From Buttiauxella warmboldiae (GTDB lineage Bacteria; Pseudomonadota; Gammaproteobacteria; Enterobacterales; Enterobacteriaceae), in contig NZ_RPOH01000042.1 in NCBI RefSeq assembly GCF_003818135.1, positions 1-64,000 of the forward strand: a stretch of 64,000 nt of DNA, read 5' to 3'. Shown one piece after another: positions 18,029 to 29,512 of this stretch (positions within the stretch are counted from its first letter, which is position 1; every line of letters begins with the position of its first letter). The translations under genes were made by a program, and so were the position numbers. Below the pieces are notes generated by a model. The model searched no databases, had not been told where the DNA came from, and was given only the letters and a program-made list of their open reading frames with translations.

Positions 18029-18511
18029 CTAAGGTTCAAACGGCCGACGGCTAAACTGGTTATGCCCGCACTTCGGGCAAACAGGCAACACATCCGGGGT
18101 ATAGATGGCGAGGTGGAAATGGCAGTTTTCACACACCAGATTGCCAAGCCCCACCACTTCGCCGCTGTGATAGACACCGTGGTGGTTGAGATCCTGAAAA
18201 ACTTCACGCCACTCAAGCTGCGTTTTGTCGGTGATATCCGCCAGCTCCTGCCACAGGCTCTCTTTAATCACCCGCATAAAGACGCTATCGGTAAATTCGT
18301 TCTGGCTTTCGCTATAGCTTCGGGCAAACTCCTCCAGATCGCGCCGTACTGCGCGCGTGACTTCATCAACTTCGGTCCTCGTCAGCTCTCCGGTTTGGTT
18401 CATGCGTTTGCGCGCGCTGGCGACCAGTTCGTCAATATCGCGCTCGCCGTTGCGTAACCGTTCGGTGAGCGAGGCCACCAGTTCGCGGTAAAATTGCGCA
18501 ACCTTGTTCAT
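18029..18511 (-). CDS. ybeL: Zinc-ribbon-containing protein YbeL (DUF1451)
   Basis: A 160-aa conserved enterobacterial protein of unknown function. The N-terminal two thirds are charged and helical (FYRELVASLTERLRNGERD). The C-terminal zinc ribbon carries two Cys pairs, LVCENCHFH and PVCPKCGHN. The start at 18511 follows a GGAGGCAGGC-like site and gives the length usual for YbeL. It is convergent with iolR, with a 22-bp hairpin (17990-18011) between them, and lies 250 bp from the divergent leuS. Confidence 0.92.
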   Translation of the reverse strand: MNKVAQFYRELVASLTERLRNGERDIDELVASARKRMNQTGELTRTEVDEVTRAVRRDLEEFARSYSESQNEFTDSVFMRVIKESLWQELADITDKTQLEWREVFQDLNHHGVYHSGEVVGLGNLVCENCHFHLAIYTPDVLPVCPKCGHNQFSRRPFEP

Positions 18512-18761
18512 CGTCTGCCTGCCTCCTTGAAGAGATTCCTGCATTCAGTGCCATGTAACCTACTCTAATAGTAGACCTTAATTGGCTATCGCTTTGTTAG
18601 TTTGTCCGCAGAGGAGGTAAATAACGGCAAACGAGAAATGACCGCGCGCGCTTTCGAAAGGCTGTTTTGCCGCTGTCTTATCGGCTATGCTATGCCGATC
18701 TGAACTTAATAGTTAAAGCTACAACCTGTAGCTGTCTTTCATCACAGGACCACTGGCTGCC

Positions 18762-21344
18762 ATGCAAGAGCAATATCGCCCGGAAGAGATAGAATCCAAC
18801 GTACAGCTTCACTGGCAAGAGAAGCGTACTTTTGAAGTTACCGAAGACGAAGGCAAAGAGAAGTATTACTGCCTCTCGATGCTCCCCTATCCTTCTGGCC
18901 GACTACACATGGGCCACGTTCGTAACTACACCATCGGTGACGTTATTGCGCGTTACCAGCGCATGCTCGGCAAAAACGTGCTGCAGCCTATCGGCTGGGA
19001 TGCGTTCGGTCTGCCTGCTGAAGGGGCCGCGGTAAAAAACAACACCGCCCCTGCGCCGTGGACTTACGACAATATCAATTACATGAAGAACCAGCTTAAA
19101 ACGCTGGGCTTTGGCTATGACTGGAGCCGCGAACTGGCAACCTGCACCCCGGAATACTACCGTTGGGAACAGCAGTTCTTTACCCAGCTGTACAACAAAG
19201 GGCTGGTGTACAAAAAGACCTCCGCAGTTAACTGGTGCCCGAATGACCAGACCGTTCTGGCAAACGAACAGGTTATCGACGGCTGCTGCTGGCGCTGCGA
19301 CTCAAAAGTTGAGCGCAAAGAGATCCCACAGTGGTTTATCAAAATCACCGCTTACGCGGACGAACTGTTAAACGATCTGGACACGCTGGAGCACTGGCCC
19401 GATCAGGTCAAAACCATGCAGCGCAACTGGATTGGCCGTTCTGAAGGCGTTGAAATTACTTTCGACGTTGAAAACAGCGCTGAAAAACTGACCGTTTACA
19501 CCACGCGCCCGGACACCTTCATGGGTGTGACTTACCTGGCGGTTGCGGCAGGTCACCCAATCGCCCAACAGGCGGCACTGAACAATCCTGAATTGGCTGA
19601 GTTCGTTGACGAATGCCGTAATACCAAAGTTGCCGAAGCTGAAATGGCAACCATGGAGAAGAAAGGCGTGGCGACCGGCGTTAACGCCATTCACCCACTG
19701 ACTGGCGAAGCTGTTCCAGTTTGGGTCGCTAACTTCGTCTTGATGGAATACGGCACCGGCGCGGTAATGGCGGTTCCAGGCCACGACCAGCGCGACTGGG
19801 AATTTGCCACCAAATACGGCCTGCAAATCAAACCGGTTATTCTGAACGCTGACGGGAGCGAGCCTGATTTATCTGCGGCAGCAATGACCGAAAAAGGCGC
19901 GCTGTTTAACTCAGGCGAGTTCGACGGTCTGGACTTCCAGAACGCGTTCAACGCTATCGCTGATAAACTGGCCGCTATTGGCGTAGGCGAGCGTAAAGTT
20001 AACTACCGTCTGCGCGACTGGGGGGTTTCCCGCCAGCGTTACTGGGGCGCGCCAATTCCAATGGTCACCCTGGAAGACGGCACTGTCATGCCAACGCCTG
20101 CCGATCAACTGCCGGTTATCCTGCCTGAAGATGTGGTGATGGATGGTATCACCAGCCCAATTAAAGCCGATCCTGAGTGGGCGAAAACCACTATTGATGG
20201 CAAACCTGCGCTGCGTGAAACCGATACCTTCGATACCTTCATGGAATCCTCCTGGTACTACGCGCGTTACACTTGCCCGCAGTACGACAAAGGTATGCTG
20301 GACTCCAAAGCGGCTAACTACTGGCTGCCGGTTGATATTTATATTGGCGGCATCGAACACGCCATCATGCACCTGCTCTACTTCCGTTTCTTCCACAAAC
20401 TGATGCGCGATGCGGGTATGGTGACTTCTAATGAGCCTGCCAAACAGCTGCTGTGTCAGGGTATGGTTCTGGCAGATGCCTTCTATTACACCGGCGTTAA
20501 CGGTGAGCGTAACTGGGTTTCCCCGGTAGATGCGATTGTCGAACGCGATGAGAAAGGGCGTATTATCAAAGCCTCTGACGCAGAAGGCCACGAACTGGTC
20601 TATGCTGGCATGAGCAAAATGTCGAAGTCGAAAAACAACGGCATCGACCCGCAGGTGATGGTGGAACGCTATGGCGCAGACACCGTTCGCCTGTTTATGA
20701 TGTTTGCCTCCCCTGCGGATATGACGCTGGAATGGCAGGAGTCCGGCGTTGAGGGGGCTAACCGCTTCCTGAAACGCGTCTGGCGACTGGCTTACGAGCA
20801 TACCAGCCGTGGCGCTGCGCCTGCGCTGGATGTTGCAGCGCTGAGCGAAGATCAAAAAGCTTTACGCCGTGACGTTCACAAAACTATCGCGAAAGTAACC
20901 GATGATATTGGTCGCCGTCAGACCTTTAACACCGCCATCGCGGCTATCATGGAGTTGATGAACAAGCTGGCGAAGGCACCGCAGGAGAGCGCCCAGGACC
21001 GCGCTTTGCTCAATGAAGCCCTGATGGCCGTTGTGCGTATGCTCTATCCGTTTACCCCGCATGCCTGCTTTAACATGTGGCAGTCGCTGGGCGGTGAAGG
21101 CGATATCGACAACGCGCCATGGCCGCAGGCTGATGAAAGCGCGATGGTTGAAGACTCGCTGCTGGTAGTGGTGCAGGTGAACGGTAAAGTTCGCGGTAAG
21201 ATCACCGTTCCTGCCGATGCCACGCAAGAACAAGTACAGGAACGCGCAGGCCAGGAACATCTGGTTGCGAAATATCTTGAGGGTGTGACCGTGCGTAAAG
21301 TGATTTACGTACCGGGCAAACTGCTCAACTTGGTTGTGGGCTAA
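18762..21344 (+). CDS. leuS: Leucyl-tRNA synthetase
   Basis: Class I aminoacyl-tRNA synthetase charging tRNA-Leu, 860 aa, the standard bacterial length. The HIGH-type motif is [15 protein letters not shown] (about residues 41-55). The editing domain CP1 has the T-rich [20 protein letters not shown] stretch and the conserved Asp region [18 protein letters not shown]. The KMSKS loop is [11 protein letters not shown] (about 616-626). The C-terminal domain ends in [14 protein letters not shown]. It heads the leuS-lptE-holA-nadD run, with lptE 14 bp downstream. Confidence 0.98.
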   Translation: MQEQYRPEEIESNVQLHWQEKRTFEVTEDEGKEKYYCLSMLPYPSGRLHMGHVRNYTIGDVIARYQRMLGKNVLQPIGWDAFGLPAEGAAVKNNTAPAPWTYDNINYMKNQLKTLGFGYDWSRELATCTPEYYRWEQQFFTQLYNKGLVYKKTSAVNWCPNDQTVLANEQVIDGCCWRCDSKVERKEIPQWFIKITAYADELLNDLDTLEHWPDQVKTMQRNWIGRSEGVEITFDVENSAEKLTVYTTRPDTFMGVTYLAVAAGHPIAQQAALNNPELAEFVDECRNTKVAEAEMATMEKKGVATGVNAIHPLTGEAVPVWVANFVLMEYGTGAVMAVPGHDQRDWEFATKYGLQIKPVILNADGSEPDLSAAAMTEKGALFNSGEFDGLDFQNAFNAIADKLAAIGVGERKVNYRLRDWGVSRQRYWGAPIPMVTLEDGTVMPTPADQLPVILPEDVVMDGITSPIKADPEWAKTTIDGKPALRETDTFDTFMESSWYYARYTCPQYDKGMLDSKAANYWLPVDIYIGGIEHAIMHLLYFRFFHKLMRDAGMVTSNEPAKQLLCQGMVLADAFYYTGVNGERNWVSPVDAIVERDEKGRIIKASDAEGHELVYAGMSKMSKSKNNGIDPQVMVERYGADTVRLFMMFASPADMTLEWQESGVEGANRFLKRVWRLAYEHTSRGAAPALDVAALSEDQKALRRDVHKTIAKVTDDIGRRQTFNTAIAAIMELMNKLAKAPQESAQDRALLNEALMAVVRMLYPFTPHACFNMWQSLGGEGDIDNAPWPQADESAMVEDSLLVVVQVNGKVRGKITVPADATQEQVQERAGQEHLVAKYLEGVTVRKVIYVPGKLLNLVVG

Positions 21345-21358
21345 GCGCAGGAGGAACC

Positions 21359-21967
21359 GTGCGACATCCCTTTATCAGCTTGTTAGTGGCTTTGGCGGTG
21401 CTCCTTACCGCCGGGTGTGGTTTTCACCTGCGTGGCAGCACGCAGGTTCCGAGCCAAATGAAGACGTTGATTCTGAACTCAGGCGATCCCAACGGCCCAT
21501 TAGCGCGTGAAGTTCGCTCGCAGTTGCGCCTGAACGGCGTCACCATTGTGGACGATACCGGTACGGGTGTTCGCAAGGATATTCCATCGCTTCGCTTGCT
21601 GGGCAGTGGGATGGGCCAGGATACCGCATCTATCTTCCAGGACGGACGGACCGCCGAGTATCAGATGGTAATGACGGTTTCAGCACAAGTGCTGATTCCA
21701 GGTCACGATATCTACCCGGTTAGTGCCAGAGTGTATAAATCGTTCTTTGATAACCCGCTGACGGCGCTGGCAAAAGATGCCGAGCAAGACTTGCTTATCA
21801 AAGAGATGTATACCGCTGCGGCGCAACAGCTGATCCGCAAGGTGATGAGCGTGCAGATCCCAGAAACTGAGGATGCCGCAAATCCACAGCAGGACACAGC
21901 TGTGCCTGCTGCGGTATCAACAGACCGGACATCGACCACGCTTGCGGTCACACCCGGTAGCCAATGA
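21359..21967 (+). CDS. lptE: LPS-assembly lipoprotein LptE
   Basis: Outer-membrane lipoprotein that plugs the LptD barrel in lipopolysaccharide export. The protein is 202 aa and starts with GTG behind GGAGGAA. The N-terminal signal ends in the lipobox LLTAGC (Cys about residue 20), followed by [11 protein letters not shown], typical of LptE. The C terminus is a low-complexity Thr/Ala/Gln-rich tail. The stop TGA overlaps the holA ATG (ATGA), so the two are coupled. Confidence 0.96.
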   Translation: MRHPFISLLVALAVLLTAGCGFHLRGSTQVPSQMKTLILNSGDPNGPLAREVRSQLRLNGVTIVDDTGTGVRKDIPSLRLLGSGMGQDTASIFQDGRTAEYQMVMTVSAQVLIPGHDIYPVSARVYKSFFDNPLTALAKDAEQDLLIKEMYTAAAQQLIRKVMSVQIPETEDAANPQQDTAVPAAVSTDRTSTTLAVTPGSQ

Positions 21968-22995
21968 TCCGGTTGTACCCTGAACAACTCCGTGCGCAGC
22001 TCAATGAAGGGCTGCGCGCGGCGTATCTGCTGCTCGGTAACGACCCGCTACTCCTTCAGGAAAGCCAGGATGCCATTCGCCAGACGGCGAGCGCTCAGGG
22101 CTTTGCCGAACATCATACGGTGCAGATTGATGCCGCGACCGACTGGCAGGATCTGTTCTCTATTTGCCAGGCGTTAAGCCTGTTTGCCAGCCGCCAGACG
22201 CTGCTGTTACTGCTGCCGGAAAATGGCCCTAACGCCGCGATCAACACGCAGCTTGAGAGGCTGGTTTCCCTGCTGCACGACGATATTGCGCTGCTGGTAC
22301 GGGGTAATAAATTCACCAAAGCACAGGAAAATGCGGCATGGCTTGGGAAACTGGCCGACCGTAGCGTGATGGTGACCTGCCAGACGCCCGAACAGGCACA
22401 GCTGCCGCGCTGGGTTGCCCAACGCGCGAAGCAGATGAATCTCACGCTCGACGACGCGGCCAATCAGCTGCTGTGTTACTGCTACGAAGGTAACCTGCTG
22501 GCGCTGTCACAGGCCCTGGAGCGCCTGTCGCTAATCTGGCCGGATGGTAAGCTGACCCTGCCGCGGATTGAGCAAGCGGTCAATGACGCTGCCCACTTCA
22601 CCCCTTTCCACTGGGTAGATGCGATTCTGGCCGGAAAAAGCAAGCGCGCATTGCATATCCTGCAACAGCTACGGCTGGAAGCGAGCGAGCCGGTGATCCT
22701 GCTGCGAACCATTCAGCGCGAATTACTGCTGCTGGTTAACCTCAAGCGCCAGTCCGCCAGCACCCCGCTGCGAACCTTATTCGATCAGCAGCGCGTCTGG
22801 CAAAACCGGCGCGCGCTGGTGACGGAAGCACTCAACCGCTTATCTGCCGGGCAGCTTTATCAGGCGGTGCGTCTACTTAGACAAATCGAAATCACGCTGA
22901 AAAAAGATTACGGGCAGTCCGTCTGGGCCGAGCTTGAAGGGCTCTCGCTGTTGCTGTGCCATAAAGCCCTGGCGGAAATTTTCATTGATGGGTAA
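21964..22995 (+). CDS. holA: DNA polymerase III delta subunit
   Basis: Clamp-loader subunit that opens the beta clamp, 343 aa, the usual HolA length. The N-terminal domain starts [20 protein letters not shown] and includes the beta-binding helix region. The middle is an AAA+-like fold without a Walker A motif, and the C-terminal collar domain follows ([20 protein letters not shown]). It overlaps lptE by 4 bp upstream and nadD by 8 bp downstream. Confidence 0.97.
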   Translation: MIRLYPEQLRAQLNEGLRAAYLLLGNDPLLLQESQDAIRQTASAQGFAEHHTVQIDAATDWQDLFSICQALSLFASRQTLLLLLPENGPNAAINTQLERLVSLLHDDIALLVRGNKFTKAQENAAWLGKLADRSVMVTCQTPEQAQLPRWVAQRAKQMNLTLDDAANQLLCYCYEGNLLALSQALERLSLIWPDGKLTLPRIEQAVNDAAHFTPFHWVDAILAGKSKRALHILQQLRLEASEPVILLRTIQRELLLLVNLKRQSASTPLRTLFDQQRVWQNRRALVTEALNRLSAGQLYQAVRLLRQIEITLKKDYGQSVWAELEGLSLLLCHKALAEIFIDG

Positions 22996-23641
22996 CAGCA
23001 CATCGCCTTTAATTGCGCTGTATGGCGGGACATTCGACCCCATCCATTACGGGCATTTAAAACCGGTTGAAGCGCTGGCAAAACAGGTGGCGCTGCATCG
23101 GGTCACTATCATGCCGAATAATGTGCCGCCCCATCGTCCGCAGCCGCGGGCGAACGGCCAGCAGCGCAAATCGATGATCGAACTGGCCATTGCCGGGAAT
23201 CCGCTGTTTAGCCTTGACGATCGCGAACTGCAGCGCGCAACCCCCTCTTATACCGTGGAAACGCTGGAACAGCTGCGCGCGGAAACCGGCGCTGAGCAGC
23301 CGCTGGCCTTTATTGTCGGCCAGGATTCGCTGCTCAACCTGCAACGCTGGCACCGCTGGGAAACGCTGCTGACACTCTGCCACCTGCTGGTTTGTCAACG
23401 TCCGGGCTATTCCCTGACGATGAAAACTTCCGCAGAACAACGGTGGCTTGATAAACACCGAAGCACCTCGGTTGAACAGCTGCACTCCATGCCCGCCGGT
23501 AAAATTTACCTCGCACCAACGCCGATGGTCGACATTTCTGCCACCGTTATCCGCCAGCGTTTAGCGCACCATTTACCCTGCGACGATCTGCTCCCTGCGG
23601 CGGTCGCCGGGTTTATTCGTCAGCACCATCTGTATACTTAA
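22988..23641 (+). CDS. nadD: Nicotinate-mononucleotide adenylyltransferase
   Basis: Transfers AMP from ATP to nicotinate mononucleotide in NAD synthesis. The 217-aa protein has the nucleotidyltransferase motif [12 protein letters not shown] (residues 12-23, HxGH type) and the C-terminal [10 protein letters not shown] motif (ISSTxIR type). The ATG at 22988 lies inside the end of holA. The frame from 22934 adds a tail that is only the shadow of holA. It is convergent with cobD, and their 3' ends overlap by 29 bp. Confidence 0.97.
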   Translation: MGNSTSPLIALYGGTFDPIHYGHLKPVEALAKQVALHRVTIMPNNVPPHRPQPRANGQQRKSMIELAIAGNPLFSLDDRELQRATPSYTVETLEQLRAETGAEQPLAFIVGQDSLLNLQRWHRWETLLTLCHLLVCQRPGYSLTMKTSAEQRWLDKHRSTSVEQLHSMPAGKIYLAPTPMVDISATVIRQRLAHHLPCDDLLPAAVAGFIRQHHLYT

Positions 23642-24707
23642 GCACTCGCCGCAGCGCATCCAATAGCCTGTCGTTATCTGCCGGGCTTTTTATCGCTACG
23701 CGATAATAGCGCGCATCGAGACCCGGATAATTTGCACAATGGCGAATGAGAATGTTCTCTTCCAGTAACGCCCGTTGCAGCTCTAACCCATTGACGTCAC
23801 AGCGCAGAAAAATATAGTTCGCCCGGGGCGGCCACGCTTTGATTCCAGCTAATTCGTTCAGGCCATTAAACAGGCGGGGCTGCTCGGCGCTCAGCCAGCG
23901 ATAGCTGGCGGCAATATAAGCCTGATCGTTCAGGATCACCTCCCCGGCAAGGGCTGCAAATGCATTAATCGTCCACGGCTCGCGCTGCTCCCGAATACGT
24001 CCAACCGTTGCGGTATCCGCACTGACCAGATAACCCAGCCGCAGCCCGGCTATAGCAAAAAATTTAGTCAGCGAGCGTAAAACATAAAGCTGCGGAAACC
24101 TCGCCAGGTGAGGAATTAAGCCGGGTTCCTGCGGTAAAAAATCAAGAAAGGCTTCATCCATAATCAGCGCAATATGATTTTCACGGCAGCGTTGCGCAAT
24201 AGCCAGCAGCAGAGCGCTATCGGGCATCAGCCCGGTGGGGTTATTTGGCGTGCATAAAAACAGGCAATCAAGCTCGGGCGTTAATACCGTAAGCAGCGAC
24301 TCATCCGGCTGCCAGCCTTGTGCTTCAGAAAGGTGAAAATCCACGATCTCGCAGCCAATGCGGGTTAATGCGCGGCGATATTCAGCAAAGCCCGGGGTCA
24401 GCAGCAGCGCTTTACGCGGTGAGAGTTGCTGTACCAGATTAAATATCAGCTCCGTTTCGCCATTTCCCGCCAGCACCCACTGCGCGGGAACCTGGTGATA
24501 AGCCGCTAAGGCCTGGTGCAGGGCGCGATATTCCACATCCGGGTAACGCTCAGCCAGCGCCAGATTATCGGTAATGGCGCGTTTTAACGAGTCCGGCATC
24601 CCTAACGGATTAATGTTGGCGCTAAAATCGATCAGTGAATCCGCCTCCACGCCCATCGCTGCTGCCGCTTCAATAATATTGCCGCCGTGCTGACTGCTGA
24701 ACGCCAT
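23613..24707 (-). CDS. cobD: L-threonine-O-3-phosphate decarboxylase
   Basis: PLP enzyme that makes (R)-1-amino-2-propanol phosphate, the linker of the cobalamin nucleotide loop. It is 364 aa, the same length as Salmonella CobD. The substrate entry motif [13 protein letters not shown] is at residues 7-19, [12 protein letters not shown] follows, and the PLP lysine lies in [18 protein letters not shown]. The ATG at 24707 gives the family N terminus; the frame from 24983 overlaps the divergent cobC and is not credible. The cobC/cobD divergent arrangement matches Salmonella. It suggests a cobalamin synthesis or salvage pathway elsewhere in the genome. Confidence 0.93.
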   Translation of the reverse strand: MAFSSQHGGNIIEAAAAMGVEADSLIDFSANINPLGMPDSLKRAITDNLALAERYPDVEYRALHQALAAYHQVPAQWVLAGNGETELIFNLVQQLSPRKALLLTPGFAEYRRALTRIGCEIVDFHLSEAQGWQPDESLLTVLTPELDCLFLCTPNNPTGLMPDSALLLAIAQRCRENHIALIMDEAFLDFLPQEPGLIPHLARFPQLYVLRSLTKFFAIAGLRLGYLVSADTATVGRIREQREPWTINAFAALAGEVILNDQAYIAASYRWLSAEQPRLFNGLNELAGIKAWPPRANYIFLRCDVNGLELQRALLEENILIRHCANYPGLDARYYRVAIKSPADNDRLLDALRRVLKYTDGADE

Positions 24708-24798
24708 ACTTCCCCCGATAAAACGGACTTCGTTACTAAAGGCACAATGATACACTGATGCCAGGGCCTGCCACAGCCAACGTTGATGTGAGGATGAG

Positions 24799-25410
24799 AT
24801 GAAATTATGGTTAGTACGCCATGGGCAAACCCAGGCAAATGTCGATGGCTTGTATAGCGGGTTTTGCGAAACGCCGCTGACCGAACTGGGTATCAGCCAG
24901 GCCGAAGCGGTAGCCGATATGTTAAGCCAGGTGGCGTTTTCCCGCGTGCTTTGCAGCGAACGGATACGTGCGCAACACACCATGCAGATGATCCTCCGGC
25001 AACGCGAAATCCCCGTGGTTACTGACCCGCGCCTGAATGAGATGAATTTTGGCGACTGGGAAATGCGCCACCATCGCGATTTACAACGTCTGGATGCGGA
25101 AAACTATGCTGCATGGTGCAGTGACTGGCAGCATGTGATCCCAAAGAATGGCGAAGGTTTCCAGCTTTTCTCCCGGCGCGTCAGCGAGTTTTGCGCCTCG
25201 CTTTCCACCTTCCCCGAAGAGGAGAAGATGCTGATTGTCAGCCATCAGGGAGTGCTGAGCTTGCTGATCGCGACGCTGCTCAAGATGCCACCCGCGTCGC
25301 TGTGGCATTTTGTCATTGAGCAAGGGGCGTGGAGCTGTATTGAGATTCGGGATGGTTTTACTACGCTTATCACCCTCAATAACCGCGCGATTGACCTTCC
25401 GGCCCGGTGA
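24799..25410 (+). CDS. cobC: Adenosylcobalamin/alpha-ribazole phosphatase
   Basis: Histidine-phosphatase-superfamily enzyme that removes the 5'-phosphate in cobalamin assembly, 203 aa. The catalytic [10 protein letters not shown] motif is at residues 4-13. A second arginine lies in [11 protein letters not shown], the acid residue region is [10 protein letters not shown], and the second histidine is in [12 protein letters not shown]. It is divergent from cobD by 91 bp and lies upstream of rsfS. E. coli keeps cobC (phpB) here but lacks cobD at this position. Confidence 0.93.
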   Translation: MKLWLVRHGQTQANVDGLYSGFCETPLTELGISQAEAVADMLSQVAFSRVLCSERIRAQHTMQMILRQREIPVVTDPRLNEMNFGDWEMRHHRDLQRLDAENYAAWCSDWQHVIPKNGEGFQLFSRRVSEFCASLSTFPEEEKMLIVSHQGVLSLLIATLLKMPPASLWHFVIEQGAWSCIEIRDGFTTLITLNNRAIDLPAR

Positions 25411-25660
25411 GTGACAAGCATTGCAAGCGCGCCAACCATTGACACTACACCTCAGACTGTTATGCTCCGCTGCCATAATTTCCTGCCCGCAAGCATGACT
25501 TTCCGGAATAGTTTTACAAAAATGGCGATGCAAACCGGCTCACTCGGTGGGATGATACCCCGCCTTGAGCGCCGCATTGCCGACGGGTCAGTAAAGCTGC
25601 CCGATTATGGGTATCATGCGGGCTAAATCGAACACACTCTACTTTTCCCAGGGGGAACAC

Positions 25661-25978
25661 TTGCAGGGTAAAGAATTTCAGGATTTCATCGTCGATAAAA
25701 TCGACGACCTCAAAGGCCAGGACATCGTTGCTCTGGATGTTCAGGGTAAATCAAGCATCACTGATTGCATGATTATCTGTACCGGTACTTCTAATCGCCA
25801 CGTTATGTCTATCGCAGAACACGTCGTAGAATCATCCCGCAAAGCAGGTTTTGATGCGCTGGGTGTGAAAGGCATTAACGCGACTGACTGGGTAGTTGTT
25901 GATCTTGGCGAAGTTATCGTTCATGTGATGCAAGAAGAAAGCCGTCAACTGTACGAGCTGGAAAAACTCTGGGGTTAA
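25661..25978 (+). CDS. rsfS: Ribosomal silencing factor RsfS
   Basis: Binds ribosomal protein uL14 and blocks subunit joining when nutrients run low. I choose the TTG at 25661, preceded by GGGGGAACA, which gives the 105-aa protein [21 protein letters not shown]. coli RsfS is also 105 aa with a TTG start. The frame open from 25607 would add 18 residues that do not belong to the family. The core [20 protein letters not shown] is highly conserved. rlmH follows after 3 bp. Confidence 0.95.
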   Translation: MQGKEFQDFIVDKIDDLKGQDIVALDVQGKSSITDCMIICTGTSNRHVMSIAEHVVESSRKAGFDALGVKGINATDWVVVDLGEVIVHVMQEESRQLYELEKLWG

Positions 25979-25981
25979 TGC

Positions 25982-26452
25982 GTGAAGCTGCAACTAGTCG
26001 CAGTCGGCACGAAAATGCCTGACTGGGTACAAACCGGCTTTACCGAGTACCTGCGTCGTTTCCCTAAGGATATGCCATTTGAACTGGTAGAAATTCCTGC
26101 GGGGAAACGCAGCAAAAATGCCGATATCAAACGCATTCTCGAAAAAGAGGGTGAAATGATGTTGGCGGCGGCCGGCAAGGGCAACCGAATTGTCACGCTC
26201 GATATCCCAGGCCAACCTTGGGATACGCCGCAGCTTGCCGTACAGCTTGAACGCTGGAAGCAGGATGGTCGGGACGTTAGCTTGCTGATTGGTGGCCCGG
26301 AAGGGCTTGCACCGGCGTGCAAGGCTGCCGCTGAGCAAAGCTGGTCGCTTTCCAGTCTGACTATGCCGCATCCGCTGGTGCGGGTGCTGGTGGCGGAAAG
26401 CCTGTACCGCGCATGGAGTATTACTACCAATCATCCTTATCACCGTGAGTAA
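25982..26452 (+). CDS. rlmH: 23S rRNA (pseudouridine-1915-N3) methyltransferase
   Basis: SPOUT-class methyltransferase acting on 70S ribosomes. It is 156 aa with a GTG start, one residue longer than E. coli RlmH because of an extra Gly in [10 protein letters not shown]. The SAM-binding knot is visible in [12 protein letters not shown] and in the C-terminal [16 protein letters not shown] and HPYHRE. It sits in the rsfS-rlmH-mrdA-mrdB-rlpA run. Confidence 0.96.
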   Translation: MKLQLVAVGTKMPDWVQTGFTEYLRRFPKDMPFELVEIPAGKRSKNADIKRILEKEGEMMLAAAGKGNRIVTLDIPGQPWDTPQLAVQLERWKQDGRDVSLLIGGPEGLAPACKAAAEQSWSLSSLTMPHPLVRVLVAESLYRAWSITTNHPYHRE

Positions 26453-26479
26453 ATATCGTCAGGTAGAACAAAGCTGCGG

Positions 26480-28381
26480 ATGAAATTACAGAATTCTTTT
26501 CGTGACTATACCGCTGAGTCTGCGCTCTTTGTGCGCCGGGCGCTGGTCGCGTTTCTCGGTATTTTGGCGTTGACCGGCGTGCTTATCGCCAACCTTTATA
26601 ATTTGCAAATCGTCCGTTTCACCGACTACCAGACCCGCTCGAATGAAAACCGCATAAAGCTGGTGCCCATCCCGCCTAGCCGCGGCATTATCTACGATCG
26701 CAACGGCAAGCCGCTGGCGCTTAACCGCACCATTTACCAGGTGGAAATGATGCCGGAAAAAGTGGATGACGTGCAGGCGACGCTGGAAGCGCTGCGCTCA
26801 GTGGTGAATTTAACCGACGAGGATATTGCCAACTTTAAGAAAGAGCGCGCCCGCTCCCATCGCTTCACCTCTATTCCGGTCAAAATCAACCTCACTGAAG
26901 AGCAGGTTGCCCGTTTTGCCGTGAATCAGTACCGCTTCCCGGGCGTTGAAGTTAAAGGCTATAAACGCCGCTTCTACCCGTATGGCTCAGCGCTGACCCA
27001 CGTGATTGGCTATGTCTCTAAAATTAACGACAAAGACGTTGAACGCCTCAATAAAGACGGCAAGCTGGCTAACTATGCCGCAACCCATGATATCGGCAAG
27101 CTCGGCATTGAACGTTATTACGAAGACGTGTTACATGGCCAGACCGGCTATGAAGAAGTGGAAGTCAACAACCGTGGTCGCGTTATTCGCCAGCTTAAAG
27201 AGGTGCCGCCGCAGGCCGGGCACGATATTTATCTGACTATCGACCTTGAGCTGCAGAATTATATCGAAACCTTACTGGCCGGCAGCCGCGCCGCGGTGGT
27301 GGTCACAGACCCGCGCACCGGCGGCATTCTGGCGCTGGTTTCCATGCCAAGCTACAACCCGAACCTGTTCGTTGATGGTATTTCGAGCAAAGACTATTCC
27401 GGCCTGCTTAACGATCCCAATACGCCGCTGATCAACCGCGCGACCCAGGGGGTTTATCCTCCGGCATCTACGGTGAAACCGTATATGGCCGTTTCGGCAT
27501 TGAGCCTAGGGGTTATCACCAAGAATACCTCGCTGTTCGACCCCGGCTGGTGGCAGCTACCGGGCTCTGAAAAGCGCTACCGCGACTGGAAAAAATGGGG
27601 CCACGGCCGCCTGAATGTCACCAAAGCGCTGGAAGAGTCGGCGGATACCTACTTCTATCAGGTTGCCTATGACATGGGAATCGACCGCATGGGCGAGTGG
27701 ATGCGCAAGTTTGGCTATGGCGACTATACGGGTATCGATCTTGCCGAAGAGAGAGCCGGCAACATGCCAACGCGTGAATGGAAACTGAAACGCTTTAAAA
27801 AGCCGTGGTATCAGGGTGACACCATTCCTGTCGGTATCGGCCAGGGTTACTGGACGGCGACGCCGATTCAAATGAGCAAGTCGATGATGATCCTGATTAA
27901 CGACGGTATCGTGCGCGTGCCTCATTTCCTGATGAGCACCGTTGAAAACGGCAAACAGGTGCCGTGGCAGCAACCGGTTCAGCCGCCGGTGGGTGATATC
28001 CATTCAGGTTACTGGGAAATTGCCAAAGACGGCATGTATGGCGTAGCCAACCGTCCTAACGGTACTGCCCATAAGTATTTTGCCAATGCGCCTTATAAGA
28101 TTGCGGCAAAATCAGGGACCGCGCAGGTCTTTGGCCTGAAAGCCAATGAAACCTATAACGCCCACAAAATTGCTGAACGTTTACGCGACCATAAATTAAT
28201 GATCGCCTTCGCCCCTTATAACAATCCACAGGTTTCTGTCACCATGATTCTGGAAAACGGTGGTGCAGGCCCCGCGGTAGGTACCGTCATGCGCCAGATC
28301 CTCGACCATATTATGCTCGGGGATAACAACACGGTACTGTCGGCAGAAGTCCCCGCATCGCCGGGGGCTGAGGACCAATAA
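26480..28381 (+). CDS. mrdA: Penicillin-binding protein 2
   Basis: Elongasome transpeptidase needed for rod shape, 633 aa. There is a short cytoplasmic tail and one membrane anchor (about residues 21-42, [20 protein letters not shown]). A pedestal domain follows, and the transpeptidase domain has the active-site [11 protein letters not shown] (SxxK), the SAD motif in [10 protein letters not shown], and KSGTAQ (KTG type). It is coupled to mrdB, with 2 bp between them. Confidence 0.97.
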   Translation: MKLQNSFRDYTAESALFVRRALVAFLGILALTGVLIANLYNLQIVRFTDYQTRSNENRIKLVPIPPSRGIIYDRNGKPLALNRTIYQVEMMPEKVDDVQATLEALRSVVNLTDEDIANFKKERARSHRFTSIPVKINLTEEQVARFAVNQYRFPGVEVKGYKRRFYPYGSALTHVIGYVSKINDKDVERLNKDGKLANYAATHDIGKLGIERYYEDVLHGQTGYEEVEVNNRGRVIRQLKEVPPQAGHDIYLTIDLELQNYIETLLAGSRAAVVVTDPRTGGILALVSMPSYNPNLFVDGISSKDYSGLLNDPNTPLINRATQGVYPPASTVKPYMAVSALSLGVITKNTSLFDPGWWQLPGSEKRYRDWKKWGHGRLNVTKALEESADTYFYQVAYDMGIDRMGEWMRKFGYGDYTGIDLAEERAGNMPTREWKLKRFKKPWYQGDTIPVGIGQGYWTATPIQMSKSMMILINDGIVRVPHFLMSTVENGKQVPWQQPVQPPVGDIHSGYWEIAKDGMYGVANRPNGTAHKYFANAPYKIAAKSGTAQVFGLKANETYNAHKIAERLRDHKLMIAFAPYNNPQVSVTMILENGGAGPAVGTVMRQILDHIMLGDNNTVLSAEVPASPGAEDQ

Positions 28382-28383
28382 CC

Positions 28384-29496
28384 ATGACTGATAATCCAAA
28401 TAAAAAATCGTTCTGGGATAAAATCCATCTCGACCCGCTGTTCCTGATGACCATTCTGGCGCTGCTTATTTTTAGCGCACTGGTTATCTGGAGCGCCAGT
28501 GGCCAGGACATGGGGATGATGGAGCGCAAGAGCGGCCAGATCCTGATTGGGCTGATCGTGATGATCGTGATGGCGCAAATCCCGCCCCGCGTTTATGAAG
28601 GCTGGGCGCCCTATCTGTATATCGTCTGTATCATCTTACTGGTGGCGGTGGATGCCTTCGGTGCGATATCCAAAGGCGCACAGCGCTGGCTTGACCTCGG
28701 TATCGTACGTTTCCAGCCGTCCGAGATCGCCAAGATTGCCGTGCCGCTGATGGTGGCGCGCTTTATTAACCGCGACGTCTGCCCGCCGACGCTGAAAAAT
28801 ACCGGCATCGCGCTGGTGCTGATTTTCATGCCGACGCTGCTGGTTGCCGCACAGCCCGATCTGGGCACCTCAATTCTTATCGCTGCATCTGGCCTTTTTG
28901 TCCTGTTCTTATCGGGGATGAGCTGGAAACTTATCGGCGTTGCCGTACTACTGCTCGCCGCGTTCATTCCTATCCTGTGGTTCTTCCTGATGCACGATTA
29001 CCAACGTGCGCGCGTAATGATGCTGCTCGACCCCGAAAGCGATCCCCTTGGCGCCGGCTACCATATTATTCAGTCTAAAATTGCTATTGGCTCCGGCGGG
29101 CTGCGTGGCAAGGGATGGCTGCACGGCACCCAGTCGCAGCTTGAGTTTTTACCTGAACGCCATACCGACTTTATCTTTGCGGTACTTGCCGAGGAGCTTG
29201 GTCTGGTTGGGGTGCTGGTGTTACTGGCCCTCTATCTGTTGCTTATTATGCGCGGTCTGATTATTGCCGCTCGCGCCCAGACCACATTTGGCCGGGTGAT
29301 GGCTGGTGGGTTAATGTTAATTTTATTCGTATACGTGTTTGTTAACATTGGCATGGTTAGTGGTATCTTACCGGTGGTCGGCGTACCTTTGCCGCTGGTG
29401 AGCTACGGGGGCTCGGCCCTGATCGTTCTGATGGCCGGGTTTGGTATCGTGATGTCGATACATACCCACAGAAAAATGTTATCAAAAAGCGTGTAA
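28384..29496 (+). CDS. mrdB: Peptidoglycan glycosyltransferase RodA
   Basis: SEDS-family polymerase working with PBP2 in cell elongation. The 370-aa protein has about ten membrane spans. SEDS signatures include [17 protein letters not shown] (about residues 98-114), QPDLGTSI and the C-terminal [17 protein letters not shown]. It is followed 16 bp later by rlpA. Confidence 0.97.
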   Translation: MTDNPNKKSFWDKIHLDPLFLMTILALLIFSALVIWSASGQDMGMMERKSGQILIGLIVMIVMAQIPPRVYEGWAPYLYIVCIILLVAVDAFGAISKGAQRWLDLGIVRFQPSEIAKIAVPLMVARFINRDVCPPTLKNTGIALVLIFMPTLLVAAQPDLGTSILIAASGLFVLFLSGMSWKLIGVAVLLLAAFIPILWFFLMHDYQRARVMMLLDPESDPLGAGYHIIQSKIAIGSGGLRGKGWLHGTQSQLEFLPERHTDFIFAVLAEELGLVGVLVLLALYLLLIMRGLIIAARAQTTFGRVMAGGLMLILFVYVFVNIGMVSGILPVVGVPLPLVSYGGSALIVLMAGFGIVMSIHTHRKMLSKSV

Positions 29497-29512
29497 GTGG
29501 ATGAGGTGCGTA

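Noticed and set aside
19911-20855. 314-codon minus-strand frame inside leuS
   Set aside because: It lies entirely opposite an intact essential gene and has no protein-like motifs; it arises from codon bias in GC-rich coding DNA.
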